Part shown: one piece after another, positions 51,434 to 62,258 of the stretch
Layout: each line of letters starts with the position of its first letter
How positions within the stretch are numbered: position 1 is the stretch's first letter
Source of the DNA: Mastigias papua
Taxonomy: Eukaryota > Cnidaria > Scyphozoa > Rhizostomeae > Mastigiidae
Direction: 5' to 3'
Assembly (NCBI GenBank): GCA_964019165.1
Contig: OZ025284.1
Location: 10,001 to 74,000 of the forward strand
Length of the DNA stretch: 64,000 nt
Notes under the pieces: generated by a model
Database searches by the model: none
Told to the model about the DNA's origin: nothing
The model's input: the letters and a program-made list of their open reading frames with translations, nothing else
Made by a program: the position numbers and the translations under genes

Positions 51434-54400
51434 CAGAGGCGAACCGTCAGGGTATTCAAGGTATTCAGTGAATATCCTGGGATATTACAAAATTGTTTTT
51501 TGCAAAAACTTTTCCCTCCCAGCCTAACATCCAACGCTGTTATATGCTTTTGTAAGGAATTTCTACGTTAAATCTTTCCTTTACGAAAGAAATGCTGCGT
51601 AGGAGCAAAATATCGCCGCTTACCTTTTGTGTTGTCTTACGATGCTGGCCACGTCATGCAATAAGCAGTGAATCTCTTCCGTCTAAGTTCAACCAATCAG
51701 AGCGTAGAATTTTATGAATGGGATTGTCGATGAGCAAGGAAAAGAATCAGAAAATAAGCTGTAACGTTTCAGCTTCCAGCCTCGATAATAGGTTACTGAG
51801 CAGTCTCGTTTAGAGCATTATAGTGGCAATCGATTTATCATGGAGACTATGGCAGAATCACTGAGTGAGTAGAATATATATGCACAAGTATATATGTTTC
51901 AAAAGTAGGAACATGAAGTAATGTCGCAGGAGAAACATGGTAGACTAAGGAACACCTGAGAACCAGCTCTCGTCTTACGGAGGTTCCGTCGTGTTTTGAG
52001 CGAGAAAAAGATATCATTCTGGCAGTACTGCATTCTGGTTCTTTACATCAAACTGTTGGCATTTGACAGGTTTTACTTGGGTGGGTTGGAGAACCCAAAA
52101 GGTACCGTGTAATTTCAATCTATTTTTGCTTGTAAATATATAAGGAAAGATGCCTCAGAAGCAGATTTCTGACTTTGCAACTTGTGATTTATTTGTGTCA
52201 CGTACTGAGTGGAAAGGTGACTTCCGTTTGTTTCCGTTAGCATAATTGCAAAGGGAGGCCTGCTATGAATTACGTACAGTATGTTTTCCGCTTCTTTGAT
52301 AATTTGGCAAGTCTGTTCGCAAACTCAGCTATCACATTGTAGGGGTCAAATAGCATCAGCTATTAATTCACTTTGTTTATCTCTGCTTTGTAACATTCTG
52401 TGCATGATTATTGATGAGTCTTTTCAATATGATGCTATTTCACATTTACGCAAAAAACCATTTTCAACGCTTTCATTCGTTGAGAAACAAAATACTATTG
52501 ATACTGGGAGGCCTACACCACATCTGGATATCATACAACCTTGTAAGGCTGGTTTTGTCCGTCATTTTAAGGTGGAATGTTATGATAGACATGAGTGGCT
52601 CACTGGATCAACTGAAAACAATAGACTCTATTGCTGGCCATGCCTGCTTTCTATTCTTGAAAAAGGAGTGTGGAATGAAAAAGGCTACAATGATCTAAAC
52701 AACTTGACCAAGTCTTCGAAAAAGCACGGTCTTTCACAGACACACATTCATGCGATGATTCTTCCTCAGACTTTTGGTAGAACTCGTATTGACATTTTAC
52801 ATGACACTCAATGCCAAAAGTCTTTTGAAATTCGCAATCAGAAAGTCAAGGAAAATAGAGAAGTAATGCGGAGATTAATTGATGCTGTATATTTCCTTGG
52901 TAAGCAAGAGCTGCCTTTTTGAGGCCACAACGAAAGTGAGGACTCGTTAAATAGAGAGAAATACATAGAATTCCTCCAAATTTTACAAGAATATGATGAT
53001 GTTTTGAAAAGGCACTTGTCTATGGCCACTGTTTTCATTGGGACTTCCTCTAAAGTGCAAAATGATCTAATATATTGTATGGGGCAGCTCATTATGAAAA
53101 AGATTCTTGCTGAACTTGCTGAGGCGAATTGTGTTGCAATTCAAATTGATGAAAGTCCCGATGTTTCAAAGAAGGAGCAACTTTCCATAGTTTTTCGCTA
53201 TGTTGCTAACCATGAAGTCTTCGAAAGGTTTGTTGATTTTGTTGACTGCAGCTTAGAAAGGAGCGCTGAACAAGTAGCTGCACTTGCAATATCAGCCATT
53301 GAAAGGTACAAAGTTGGTACCAAACTCGTTGCCCAAACCTATGATGGTGCATCAGTTATGTCTGGTGAAGTATTGGGGGTGCATATTAGAGTGAATGCAA
53401 ATACCCTGAAGCTATGTTCATTCACTGTTATGCGCATAAGCTTAACCTAGTTCGAAGAATGAGTTCATGCAAGAGGTTCTTCTCTGTATTAACTGGTCTT
53501 TCGACATTTTTCTCTCGTTCAACGAAGCGTTCGTCGGCCTTGGATTTGCATGTTAAACACAGGATTTCTACTGCATCAGAAACTCGATGGAATTCAAATG
53601 CTCGCTTTGCTGGCTCTGTTCACTCTATCCGAAGGCACCTTGTTAGTTTCTTTGCAGATGTCAGTAAACGCCCACAATTATGGGACGATGCTATTGTAGA
53701 TGCTGCAAGTGGCTATGTTGCTAAATTGCACAGTACTGAATTGTTATTACTTCCTGAGGTCTTTCAAACCATCCTCCCCACACAAAACTTCTGTTTAACG
53801 TTTTGCAAGCAAACCGATTTGACATCTCTTATTGTAATTCAAAGGTCCAAGATATGAAGGACACCATACTCCAGTTAAGGAATGATGAGTTATTTGATCA
53901 TATTTGGTAAACAACTTTTGACAATAATGATGAATCTGCACCTCCCCGGAAGAAAAGGAAACTCGATGATACCACCGACAAAATATCATACAGGCGTTTG
54001 TTTTTTGAAATACTGGACCATATTTTGCAAGAAATTTCCTCCAGATTTGATTCATTGCCTAGTTTATTTTTTGTGGAGCTACTCAATCCAGAAAAATTTG
54101 CTCTCCATGCTAAAGAATTTCCAAGAGCAGCCTTTACCTCTCTTTTTGATGTTTATGGGTGTCACTTCGATCATGTCGAGTTAGAGACAGAACTCAGAGC
54201 TCTTTATAGCTCCAAAGAATTCAATAGTCTCTTTCCACATGAGATTTTGCAAATGCTATTGACAACAAGACTACTTAAAACTATGCCACAAGTTACGAAA
54301 CTTTGTGAACTGATTCTCACCATCCTAGCAACAACAGCCTTAGTTGAGCGTTTCTTTTCAGCATTGAAGAGAATCAAGAGTGTCTATCGCAACACTATGG

Positions 54401-54818
54401 GTCAAGATCGTTTAGCAACATTATCATTATTTTCAATAGAGAAAAATCTTCTAACAAGTCTTCGTTTCAAGAAATCTCTTTACGATGAAGTTATTGATGT
54501 TTTCGCAGCTATGATAGACCGTAGAAAAGCACTGACATTTCAATAGTTTTGAAAATTTTAGAAACATTTTAAAATTTCCTCTTACTTACAGCTAGACGTC
54601 CATTAGAATATTATCAAGATCGTTTTTTTCAACAGTCTAACTATATGTCTAGTCCTTTCTGTTTCAATAAATTTGAAACTTCAAAGCACTGTTTGATATG
54701 TATATCAAATAATAGATTCCCTCCATTGTTTTCCATTAAGATTCTCAAAATTGCTCACTACCTCCCAATTTTCTCGACCTGGAGAATACCCAGGGAACAC
54801 ACACACGGTTCGCCACTG
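51434..54818 (+). mobile_element. hAT transposon, 3385 bp, with TIRs and 8-bp target duplication
   Basis: The left end CAGAGGCGAACCGTC and right end CACGGTTCGCCACTG (inverse CAGTGGCGAACCGTG) match at 13 of 15 positions. Flanks are GTGGAAAA (51426-51433) and GTGGAAAG (54819-54826), an 8-bp duplication with one change, the length expected for hAT. Taking it out restores the LINE reading (LVEKKLEIHFEGK). It carries one decayed transposase gene in sense orientation. 51434-52270 and 54547-54818 are noncoding. Confidence 0.93.
52281..54546 (+). pseudogene. hAT transposase of the ZMYM/DUF4371 type, degenerate
   Basis: hAT transposases cut and paste the element; this group has an N-terminal TTF/MYM-like zinc finger, a DUF4371 region and a C-terminal dimerisation domain. 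Readable in order: KKPFSTLSFVEKQNTIDTGR, GFVRHFKVECYDRHEWLTGS and LYCWPCLL (zinc-finger region), QTFGRTRIDILHD, FLGKQELPF then TGA at 52920 followed by GHNESEDSLNREKYIEFLQI in the same frame. Then VAIQIDESPDVSKKEQLSIV, VAQTYDGASVMSG, a one-base frameshift near 53412, MFIHCYAHKLNLV and ETRWNSNARF, more shifts at 53858-53998, and LCELILTILATTALVERFFS with ALKRIKS (dimerisation) to 54546. It needs at least three corrections to read through, so it is dead. Confidence 0.9.
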
Positions 54819-55420
54819 GTGGAAAGAAGCTGGAAATTCACTTTGAAGGAAAGCTCCTCAATTCAATAACAAACTATACATAACAAGCCTGCAAGTAGGT
54901 TAAATATGATAAGGAAATTAAGAAACGGTCAGACACCGCATGTAGCTGACGCATTGTACAGAACGATGGTATCACCAATGTTTACTTATTGCGGTACTTT
55001 GTCATTGGGATTACCTGATTCTAGGCTAAGAAAATCAGAAGCATAGAGGAAAGAGTGTTTTTACATCTACGCTTAGAAAATATGCGGAGATACGAATTCC
55101 ATCAGTATCAAAAGCGTGACGAAAACGAGAGCATGTACTATACTATTAATAAGGTGCCTAAGTAATAACATCTGGGAGCTGTTTCAAAGTAGTAATTTGA
55201 GCAAACGGACCGCAACCATCCAACACGAAATAATCATAATTCAGTGAATGTACCAAAAGTGAAGCATGAGACCGGACATAAAAGTTTTCATTTTCTTGCT
55301 GCTAAGACATTTAAAGCACTACCCATCGAGGTCAGGACTGTAAAATATTGAACAGTTTTTATGAGAGGATCAAAAGAACATTTTGCAAAGGCATAAACTT
55401 AACTTTGTCTTATTTCATTT
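54819..55420 (+). pseudogene. LINE reverse transcriptase, right part, after hAT insertion
   Basis: It continues the LINE of 50696-51433: KKLEIHFEGKLLNSITNYT, SRLNMIRKLRNGQTPHVAD, ALYRTMVSPMFTYCGTLSLG, LPDSRLRK and, at the end, KSFHFLAAKTFKALPIEVRT. This is the usual end of the RT (thumb and C-terminal tail). Frameshifts are frequent. The first eight bases are the second copy of the hAT target duplication. Confidence 0.82.
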
Positions 55421-56238
55421 TCTTGTAAGATATTACTTTTCAGTTATTTAACTATACGAACAGGATTCTAATAATCACAGTGCTTTCATGCAAATCGTGT
55501 GAGCCCTTTATTGATAGTGTAAGAAATTAGGTTTTGAGATTAAACTCAGCACTTAAACTTCATAGTAAGAAAATTAACGACTATTATCATCCCTTTTTTA
55601 TCACCATAAAAAACAATAAAAGAGAACTTATCAACATTACTATGTACCATTCGCAACGGGAGAGAACTCAAGGCTATCGTGCTCCCATTTCAAATGGCAC
55701 ATCCGATCAACTTATCATATATTCTGCATGCGTAAGAAGCCATGGACTAACGCTGACTTGCTAACACACTAATCACTTGCAATAACCTTGTATACCATCT
55801 ATTAATATACTCCTTTAATCAATAACTTCTTTTTTAAGCATGATTTATATTTATTGTTATTATTCTTATCACTTTCAATGCATGAACAAAGTTTGCCAAA
55901 TACAAGTTACCTATTAGTAGTGAGATTTGTATTTATATATTAAATATTATGCCAGACATCAGAAGTTTAAAAACAACTAGTAAATGAAGAAATAAATTGA
56001 GTCGAAAATAAAACTTTGCAATAGCTACAAGGGGAATGGGTAGAACGGAATTGTATAAATGCGTACAAGGGGAGAGGGGGTCAAACACTAGATGATTTAA
56101 TGTGTCCGTACTTTATGGATGACCCTCAATTAGGAGTCTGCAATCGCTTATGACTGAGATTTTTATCAAACAAACTCAACTCTAAAGCCACCGTTCATGA
56201 GGGAAATCTCAGGGAATGTGATGCTTCCAATAATCTAA
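55421..56238. other. No feature recognised
   Basis: AT-rich, no credible coding frame. 55530-55764 has an open frame of 76 codons with no motif. Confidence 0.4.
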
Positions 56239-56544
56239 CAGTGCCTTCACATGAGAAATTTCAGACCTGTTTGAAATTCACACAGGCCTGAGTTCAGTTC
56301 GGTATGTGGTCAAATCCCTCTGAGTGTTCACATGACTAAGGCTCACACCCTGAGTGTCAATTCGGCTTTTCAGAACGGTCTGAAATTTCAAGTCTGTGTG
56401 AAATTTTCATTTCAACGCGATTTTGTGAAACCGGGGCGAACTGAAAACTCAAAATCAATACTGAGCTGCATCCTGGAAAACGCAGTATTGTAGCTGGTTT
56501 TGCGTGATGCAAGCCGATTTGAAATGTCTCATGTGAAGGGCCTC
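56239..56544. mobile_element. MITE of 306 bp, Harbinger-like, with TAA target duplication
   Basis: The left end CAGTGCCTTCACATGAGA and right end TCTCATGTGAAGGGCCTC are inverted repeats sharing CCTTCACATGAGA. TCTAA is present on both flanks (56234-56238 and 56543-56547), so the TAA parts (56236-56238, 56545-56547) fit a Harbinger 3-bp duplication. There is no coding capacity. The ends differ from those of the MITE at 34955. Confidence 0.75.
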
Positions 56545-56694
56545 TAATGCATGACAATGACGCTAAACTTCCTAAAGTGAGTACTACTTCCTACGGGACT
56601 AAAACCGTAGGCTGCTCTGGAAATAAACTGTGGCAACTCCTTTCCCCATGAAACAGAACCATTGCGAGACATTAAAAAATACAAAAACAACAGT

Positions 56695-57095
56695 ATAATT
56701 TTTCCAATAAGATAAGATATTGTCTTAAACGTGAAAATAGACTAGTTCAGTTTCTTAGGGATTCGCTCTTAAAAAATAAGCATATTTCGGATACTAAATA
56801 TCGTGATCTCTGTCCCATAGGTAGCACTCCCGGGATCCAATATGAATTATGTAAGGTTCATAACAGAGATTGTCCTGTTAGACCTATTCATTCAACTATA
56901 GGCATTTTTAACCATACGCTTGCTAAGTTCTTTGTGCAGCTGTTACAACCCACCACCGGTAACATTTATAGTGTTCAAGATTCTTTCTCTTTGGTCAAAG
57001 GAATCTCTGATATTCCAAATCAGAACTACTCTATGACGAGTTTTTGATGTTACTAGCTTGTTTACTAACACCCCTATTAATGACGTTATTGACGT
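56695..57095 (+). pseudogene. PLE fragment: N-terminal reverse transcriptase
   Basis: In one frame without an ATG: KRENRLVQFLRDSLLKNKHI, YRDLCPIGSTPGIQYELCKV, DCPVRPIHSTIG, FFVQLLQPTTGNIYSVQDSF and NQNYSMTSF. An extra T at about 57042-57046 shifts the frame, then DVTSLFTNTPINDVIDVC follows. This is the fingers and motif A part of a Penelope-like RT (usual YGLPKVHK and SFDVxSLFTNxP). The rest is cut away at about 57095, so this 5'-containing piece is unlike the usual 5'-truncated PLE copies and complements the 3' pieces elsewhere in the window. Confidence 0.82.
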
Positions 57096-57340
57096 GTGCA
57101 CCTATGCAATTGTTCAAGATCATGAAAATGTATGGAAATCATATCAACTCCAAAACTCTTTGAAGGACTAAATTTGCCAATGGCTCTATTAACATCTTGC
57201 GGGTTGATTTCCTTAAAGCGAAATGTTGCACCTCTCATATTTGCTGAATAATCCCCGTTTAGTAAAGGATTTGGTTTGTCAGGTAATCCACTGGCAAGGT
57301 CATTGCCGGTTGAGCAAAAATAATCATTCATAGAGATCAA
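57086..57340 (-). pseudogene. LINE ORF2, start of reverse transcriptase, truncated
   Basis: MNDYFCSTGNDLASGLPDK, GATFRFKEINPQDVNRAIGK and FSPSKSFGVDMIS precede RT motif 1 in this family. The frame is offset by one from the endonuclease frame. The last about ten codons (HRCTRQ) already belong to the neighbouring PLE sequence, so the junction falls near 57095-57105. Confidence 0.75.
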
Positions 57341-58388
57341 TTGTACTACTTTTGCTTACTAGTTGGTTGACGGTTTTCCAAGTGCCTTTCATATTTCCTT
57401 TTTCCTTGGCAATTTTCTCAGCAAAATATTGCTTTTTTAGCTCTCTATTAAGAGTGTTGGCCTGGTTCCTGAGGGTTTTATATGCAGTCATTTGAGTGGT
57501 GGAATTATTTTTTATCGCATTTCTTTTTAGATTGTCTCTCTTTTTCATGAGATTCTTGAGCTGTAGGGTGACCCAAGTACAATATCTTTCAGAAACTCGA
57601 AGTTCCCTATACGGGGCATGCTTTTCGACTAAGGTATAGAAGACGGACGTCCACTTGCGAACACGTTCATCAACACCATGACAAGGCATTATTATAACTT
57701 CCCAGCATATCCGTGAAACATCTGCAAGGAAGGCAGATTTCGAAAAATTTTTCATATTCCTCATTTTTATTGCTTTATGGTCACGAGTTAGAGAGCCATT
57801 CAATTTCCAAACACAGTATGCCATGTAGTGGTCACTCATAGAAACTTTTATGACCCCTGACTGCAGAATATTCCTCTGGAGATTTGTCGTTATGTGGTCA
57901 ATCACAGTTCTGCTAAACAGGCATTCCCGTGTTGGTTCGTTGATAATTTGTTTGAAATTGAAAGGGTTGTAAATGCTATGCAGATTCTTAGCGTTGCTGT
58001 CTTTTTCAGAGGTTTCCGGAGAGAAATTACAATTCGTGTCTCCCAAAAGAATGATTTCTTTGCCCTCTTTATCAAGGAACGATAAGACATTTTCAAGCAT
58101 TTCAAAACAGCTAACATGACTATTTGGGGGTCTATACCAAGAAATAATAATAAATGGCCTAGATTTTTGTGGTCGAATTTCAATGCAGGCAAGTTCTAAA
58201 CTATGAGTAGGAAGGTCCTGACGAAGGATATAATTTAAACTGTCTCGTAGATAAAAGGCAATGCCACCTCCTCTTGGTGATCTGTCCTTCCTTATGAGTT
58301 TGTATCCGTCAACTTCGAAAATAGTATCAGGCAGAGTGGGGCCAATTTTAGTTTCATTTAATGCGAGAACATGAATATTAGTTTTCAT
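57324..58388 (-). pseudogene. LINE ORF2 APE-type endonuclease, open but detached
   Basis: The endonuclease nicks target DNA to prime reverse transcription. The domain really begins upstream of 58388 with RIASLNVKGIRGHFDELK (motif with the Asn), then a TAA, then LLMKTNIHVLALNETKIG (the Glu). Within the open frame: YKLIRKDRSPRGGGIAFYLR, ISWYRPPNS, LLGDTNCNF (Asp and Asn), IDHITTN and VSMSDHYMAYCVW (SDH catalytic motif). All catalytic motifs are present. A long basic helical linker (KNLMKKRDNLKRNAIKNNS) leads to the RT. 354 residues. Confidence 0.88.
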
Positions 58389-58571
58389 AAGTAATTATTT
58401 GAGCTCATCAAAATGTCCCCTGATACCTTTAACATTAAGTGAAGCAATTCTGAGGCCCTTTTTAAGGCTTTGAAGATGATGATAATAGTCTCTATTAGTT
58501 TTAGTTGTGATATCGACTCTGCTATAAGGTGGTTCATCAAATACTACACAATTTCCTAACGATGTTGTTTG

Positions 58572-59213
58572 CTAATTTATTTTACCTGTATCGTTGAGAT
58601 GAAGTCCCCGTCTCCCAATGTCGCTATTACCAATATTACTGTTTTTAATGATGTTAAGACCAAGGCCGGGTAGTTTCTTGTTAACTAGGTCAGTAATATT
58701 GCTAGCAGCTTTGTTATCAAATCGACGTACCGGTGTGGAAACTATGACCTCACATTCTGGAAATAGTTCTTCGATTCTCTTCTTTAGGTTTAGAACAGCG
58801 TTCAATATGCTATCAGCTGAAGATGTTCCTTGACTAGCATCATTAGTTCCAATGTGTACGATCATTTTGGTTGGTCTTTTGCGTAGTAATGGCACCATGT
58901 GGAAATTCGTTAGGTCACAAACGGTCGATCCAGAGAAGCAGCGCACTTTAACCATACCATTTTTATCCAACAATCTTTCATCTATGTTGTTCAGCATGCT
59001 ATCGCCAATCACGAGGGTTGTCCCACTCTTCCATTGACTACCTGAAGCTGTGTTGATTTCAAGGCTTCCAGGTACCTGATTCTTGGTAGTGCTAATGGCA
59101 TTAGGAGGTTTTACGGTTGTATTTTCAGCGAGGCAAGGCCTATTGGGATGTTTTAATGGATTTTGTAACTCAGAGCTCGAAAGGTATTCACTGCATTGAG
59201 CATTATCTGGCAT
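58572..59213 (-). pseudogene. LINE ORF1 part 2: SGNH/GDSL-type hydrolase domain
   Basis: TLVIGDSMLNNIDERLL carries the GDS nucleophile block, KMIVHIGTNDASQGTSS the GxND block, VIVSTPVRRFDN an intermediate block, and DIGRRGLHLNDTGKI the His block, so the Ser-Asn-His set of an SGNH esterase is complete. Such domains are known in ORF1 of some CR1-type LINEs and may act on membranes or lipids; the role is not settled. The frame is the same as that of the endonuclease downstream, with a TAG at the end of GKIN. The connection to ORF1 part 1 needs a frame change near 59265. Confidence 0.85.
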
Positions 59214-59266
59214 CTTTGATCTGATGTATCTAGAGTTTTTGTTTTTGTTATTTTGGCCAACATGGT

Positions 59267-60193
59267 TTACAACTGACTTTTTTTCTTTGTCCGCAGAAAC
59301 TGCTTTCTTTCAATCGCGCTATTGCGATTAGGCATACCAACCCCTCCTCTTTTGGTGCCAAGTTTATTTTCTATGCAGTACTCTTCATATTTCTGTCTCC
59401 TTTCGTTTACACAAAGATTCCATTGAGATTTCAATTTCTCAGCGGAATGAACGGTTGTGGGGTCACTTTGGCCTACTGCGTTGGCATTAGACGGATTGGA
59501 ACTTCCTTTCAATTTCGCTATATCAGCAAGTAATGCAAGATTTTCCCTCCGTAAGTTGTGGTTTGTTTTTCTTTCTTCCGAAAGTCGATCACCAAGAGTT
59601 TTAATTGTACTGCAGAGGTTTTCAATATGCGAATCGTGCATGCAGATACCGGAAGAATTGCTTGAGATGCCCATCTGATTAGCTAACTTAAGCAGTGAAT
59701 TATGTTCATCATCTACTTCATAATTTGCACCAATAGATAATGAGTGAATGCTTAAGCAAGAATCATCATCATCGGGCATCTCCAATATTTCAATAGGTCT
59801 TTCTCGAGGCTCATTTTGCTTCCTTGCTTGTTCTGCTTGTTCGGCATGTTTGCCCACGAGCAACGTTTCTGACATCTGAACCTCATTAATCTCATTAAAC
59901 AATGTAGATTTTAGCTCCTTGTGAATAAACAGAGACTCTTTACCCTTGCCATCTTTCTTTTCATAAACAATTTTAGAATTTAATACCCTATTTAGTAGCT
60001 CCTTTGCGACGTCATTGGTTAGGACATGCTTGGACGTGACAGCAGATATCAACGAATCCTTTGTTGGTCGCTTTTTACGCTTTCTTATCTCCTCAATCGT
60101 ATCAGTAATATAAGATAGAGATTTCGTTAGATACACTGTATCGGTTACAGATGTTCTAGCACTCTGTTTTTTCGAGTGTATTATTCTAACCAT
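59267..60193 (-). CDS. LINE ORF1 part 1, possible winged-helix plus coiled coil
   Basis: An open frame of 308 residues from the first plausible ATG. Residues about 35-95 (KKRPTKDSLISAVTSKH, ELLNRVLNSKIVYEKKDGKG) look like a linker-histone-type winged helix, by inference only. Residues about 120-165 are acidic (MPDDDDSC) and about 190-235 are a likely coiled coil (IKTLGDRLSEERKTNHNLRR). The end is basic (RGGVGMPN, ERKQFLRTKKK). LINE ORF1 proteins bind the element RNA. The overlap with the SGNH part near 59265 may be a frameshift mutation or a genuine second frame. It is open and so perhaps the younger end of the element. Confidence 0.7.
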   Translation of the reverse strand: MVRIIHSKKQSARTSVTDTVYLTKSLSYITDTIEEIRKRKKRPTKDSLISAVTSKHVLTNDVAKELLNRVLNSKIVYEKKDGKGKESLFIHKELKSTLFNEINEVQMSETLLVGKHAEQAEQARKQNEPRERPIEILEMPDDDDSCLSIHSLSIGANYEVDDEHNSLLKLANQMGISSNSSGICMHDSHIENLCSTIKTLGDRLSEERKTNHNLRRENLALLADIAKLKGSSNPSNANAVGQSDPTTVHSAEKLKSQWNLCVNERRQKYEEYCIENKLGTKRGGVGMPNRNSAIERKQFLRTKKKSQL

Positions 60194-60729
60194 GATCAGT
60201 ACGATAGGAACTCCGATCCTTCTCTAAATCCTCAAACTAACCCTTTCGAATAAGTCCCCGCTAGAACTTTAAATCATTAACAGTCTTCCTCCTCATAGAG
60301 GCCCCAATCACAGAAGATGACGAATACCCTATTGTCGATTGATACCCGCATTTAGGCCGGTCTGTTTTTATTTTAAAGCAAGTCCCCAGCTCTTGATCTC
60401 AGTGGCAATATTTGTTCAACATGACAAGGCATAAACAAGAGAGTTTCTGTCTATCTGGGTAATGCTTGTCGATGCCTTTGGCCTGGTTCTACGAAGCTAC
60501 ACATTATTACGTAACGCGAGACAGGCAGAACAAAAGTTTTCTTGTTGCCTGTCAAAAGCACCATAGAAAAACCTATCTGATTTCGCCTGAAGTTTGAACA
60601 TGTCCATCTTTTTAAAAAGGGAAAAGTGAGAACATGATGACATGCAATGTGTCGAAGATAATCTTATTTTCTAGTGTTTTTGACATCCAATAGGTGGTAA
60701 TGGAGGTAAAAAAGGACCGTGTATTTCGG
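60194..60729 (-). other. Likely LINE 5' UTR; no gene
   Basis: No coding frame of note. It directly precedes ORF1 on the minus strand, so part of it is probably the LINE 5' untranslated region and promoter, but I cannot place the LINE 5' end. Confidence 0.4.
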
Positions 60730-60983
60730 GCTTAAGACCGCGGTCACACTATACTTCATAAAGCATCCTTATTGCTAATCCGTATTTACAAGGATTTTTT
60801 ACCAGGATGTTTAATCAAATGTAAATTGCTAACATGCAGTGTTCATTGAAGGTTTGCTAATGACGAAATGTTTCGGCATGTGTATGCACATTGATAACAC
60901 GCAAAGTACATTTCCCGCCAATGCCCCTCTAGTAAGCTTCCGTATTCGCGCCAATTTGACATGTTTCTTTATTTGTTATCATA

Positions 60984-62258
60984 ATGGAGTTCGAATCATC
61001 TATCTTGTTCCTCGCCATGGTTTATCGATTTATTGCATATTCAAGACCATCAGCTATCAGGAAAAAACAGATCATGGCAAAGAGAGCTTTTTTATTGGCC
61101 AGAGCACGAAGGAACCGTGTCATTTTATCAATGAGCCATGCTTTTTGGGTTTTAAAGGAAGCAAATTTACTTCGAAAAGCAAAGCGGGTTTGGTCAATTG
61201 AAAGGCCTCAGCTATGGTTCGATAGACTATGGGGTAATGTAGAGTTTCATACCTTCGATTATTATTGGAAACAAGAGTTTCGCTTTTCTAAACGTTCATT
61301 CAATGATATTTTAAATATTGTTGCTGGCGATATGGTAAAAAGCGACACTAACTTTAAAAAGGCGATTACGATCCAAAAACGTGTGGCCATTGCGCTATGG
61401 AGACTTTCGACAGGAAACAGTTTTAGATCAACTGCTGCTGTTTTTGGTGTTGGAAAATCTAGCGCAGTTTATATCACCAAACAATTTTGTAATTTTATTG
61501 CGAAACGAGCATGCAATTTCATAAAGTTTCCCAGAAATGAGAGAGAAACTTCGATAGCTTTGGAAAAATTTTCAGAGATATGTAGAATCCCACAAGTTAT
61601 AGGCGCGATTGATGCCACACATGTAGAAATCGTTGCACCTGAAAATGCACCTATTGACTACTTCTGCAGAAAGCAGAAGTTCACAATAAATACGCAAGCT
61701 GTAATGGATGGAAAATTGAAATTTATGGATGTTTCAACAGGTTTTCCAGGCAGCATTCACGATGCAAGGGTTTTACCTGCGAGTTCACTTTATCATACAG
61801 CGGAAAGGGGCGATATTCTGAATAGGCCACTTGCATATATAGCTAATCAGCCAGTAAAACCTTTCATTATTGGCGACGGTGCATATCCCCTCAGCAGCTG
61901 GCTTTTAAAACCGTACTCAGATAATGGCACATTGACGAGATCGGAAATAAAATACAACAGAACTCTTTCTTCTGCTAGGTCCGTTGTGAAGAGAGCGCTT
62001 GGGATTTTGAAAGCACATTGGAGATGCCTATTAAAAAGGCTTGATAATAGAACCAGCAACGTTGTAGATATAATCATAACTTGTTGTGTCCTTCATAATG
62101 TATGTGAAGAAAATAGGGATGAAGTGGAAGACGAAGAATTCATTGCGCTTGCTATTGAACGTGAGCAACAATGCAACGTAGCAATAAACGAAGATGCAGT
62201 TGAAAACAATGGTGCAAATCTTCGTACATTGATAAAAAATTTTCTGAGAAACAATTGA
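60984..62258 (+). CDS. HARBI1-like: Harbinger transposase, HARBI1-like, catalytic Glu replaced by Lys
   Basis: Harbinger transposases cut and paste the element through an RNase H-like DDE domain. This frame is 424 residues and unbroken, within the family's normal length. A helix-turn-helix lies at about 128-175 (AITIQKRVAIALWRLSTGNS, FGVGKSSAVY). The DDE_Tnp_4 core has IGAIDATHVEI with Asp210, GFPGSIHDARVL, and FIIGDGAYPL with Asp298. The third position, normally Glu in a VVERAFG-like motif, is Lys336 in SARSVVKRALGILKAHWR (codon AAG at 61989-61991, one transition from GAG). An acidic tail follows. The start at 60984 is the first ATG of the frame; Met31 is an alternative. The protein may keep DNA binding without catalysis; that is inference. 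Confidence 0.93.
   Translation: MEFESSILFLAMVYRFIAYSRPSAIRKKQIMAKRAFLLARARRNRVILSMSHAFWVLKEANLLRKAKRVWSIERPQLWFDRLWGNVEFHTFDYYWKQEFRFSKRSFNDILNIVAGDMVKSDTNFKKAITIQKRVAIALWRLSTGNSFRSTAAVFGVGKSSAVYITKQFCNFIAKRACNFIKFPRNERETSIALEKFSEICRIPQVIGAIDATHVEIVAPENAPIDYFCRKQKFTINTQAVMDGKLKFMDVSTGFPGSIHDARVLPASSLYHTAERGDILNRPLAYIANQPVKPFIIGDGAYPLSSWLLKPYSDNGTLTRSEIKYNRTLSSARSVVKRALGILKAHWRCLLKRLDNRTSNVVDIIITCCVLHNVCEENRDEVEDEEFIALAIEREQQCNVAINEDAVENNGANLRTLIKNFLRNN

Larger units (their letters stand above)
57096..60193 (-). mobile_element. CR1-like LINE, 5' part intact, 3' part missing
   Basis: Minus-strand coding order: ORF1 (60193-59267), SGNH-type domain (59213-58572), APE-type endonuclease (58388-57324) and the beginning of the reverse transcriptase (57340-57096). 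A LINE made by target-primed reverse transcription normally loses its 5' end; this one instead lacks the RT core, C-terminus and 3' UTR. It is therefore likely to be broken by a later rearrangement. Confidence 0.85.
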
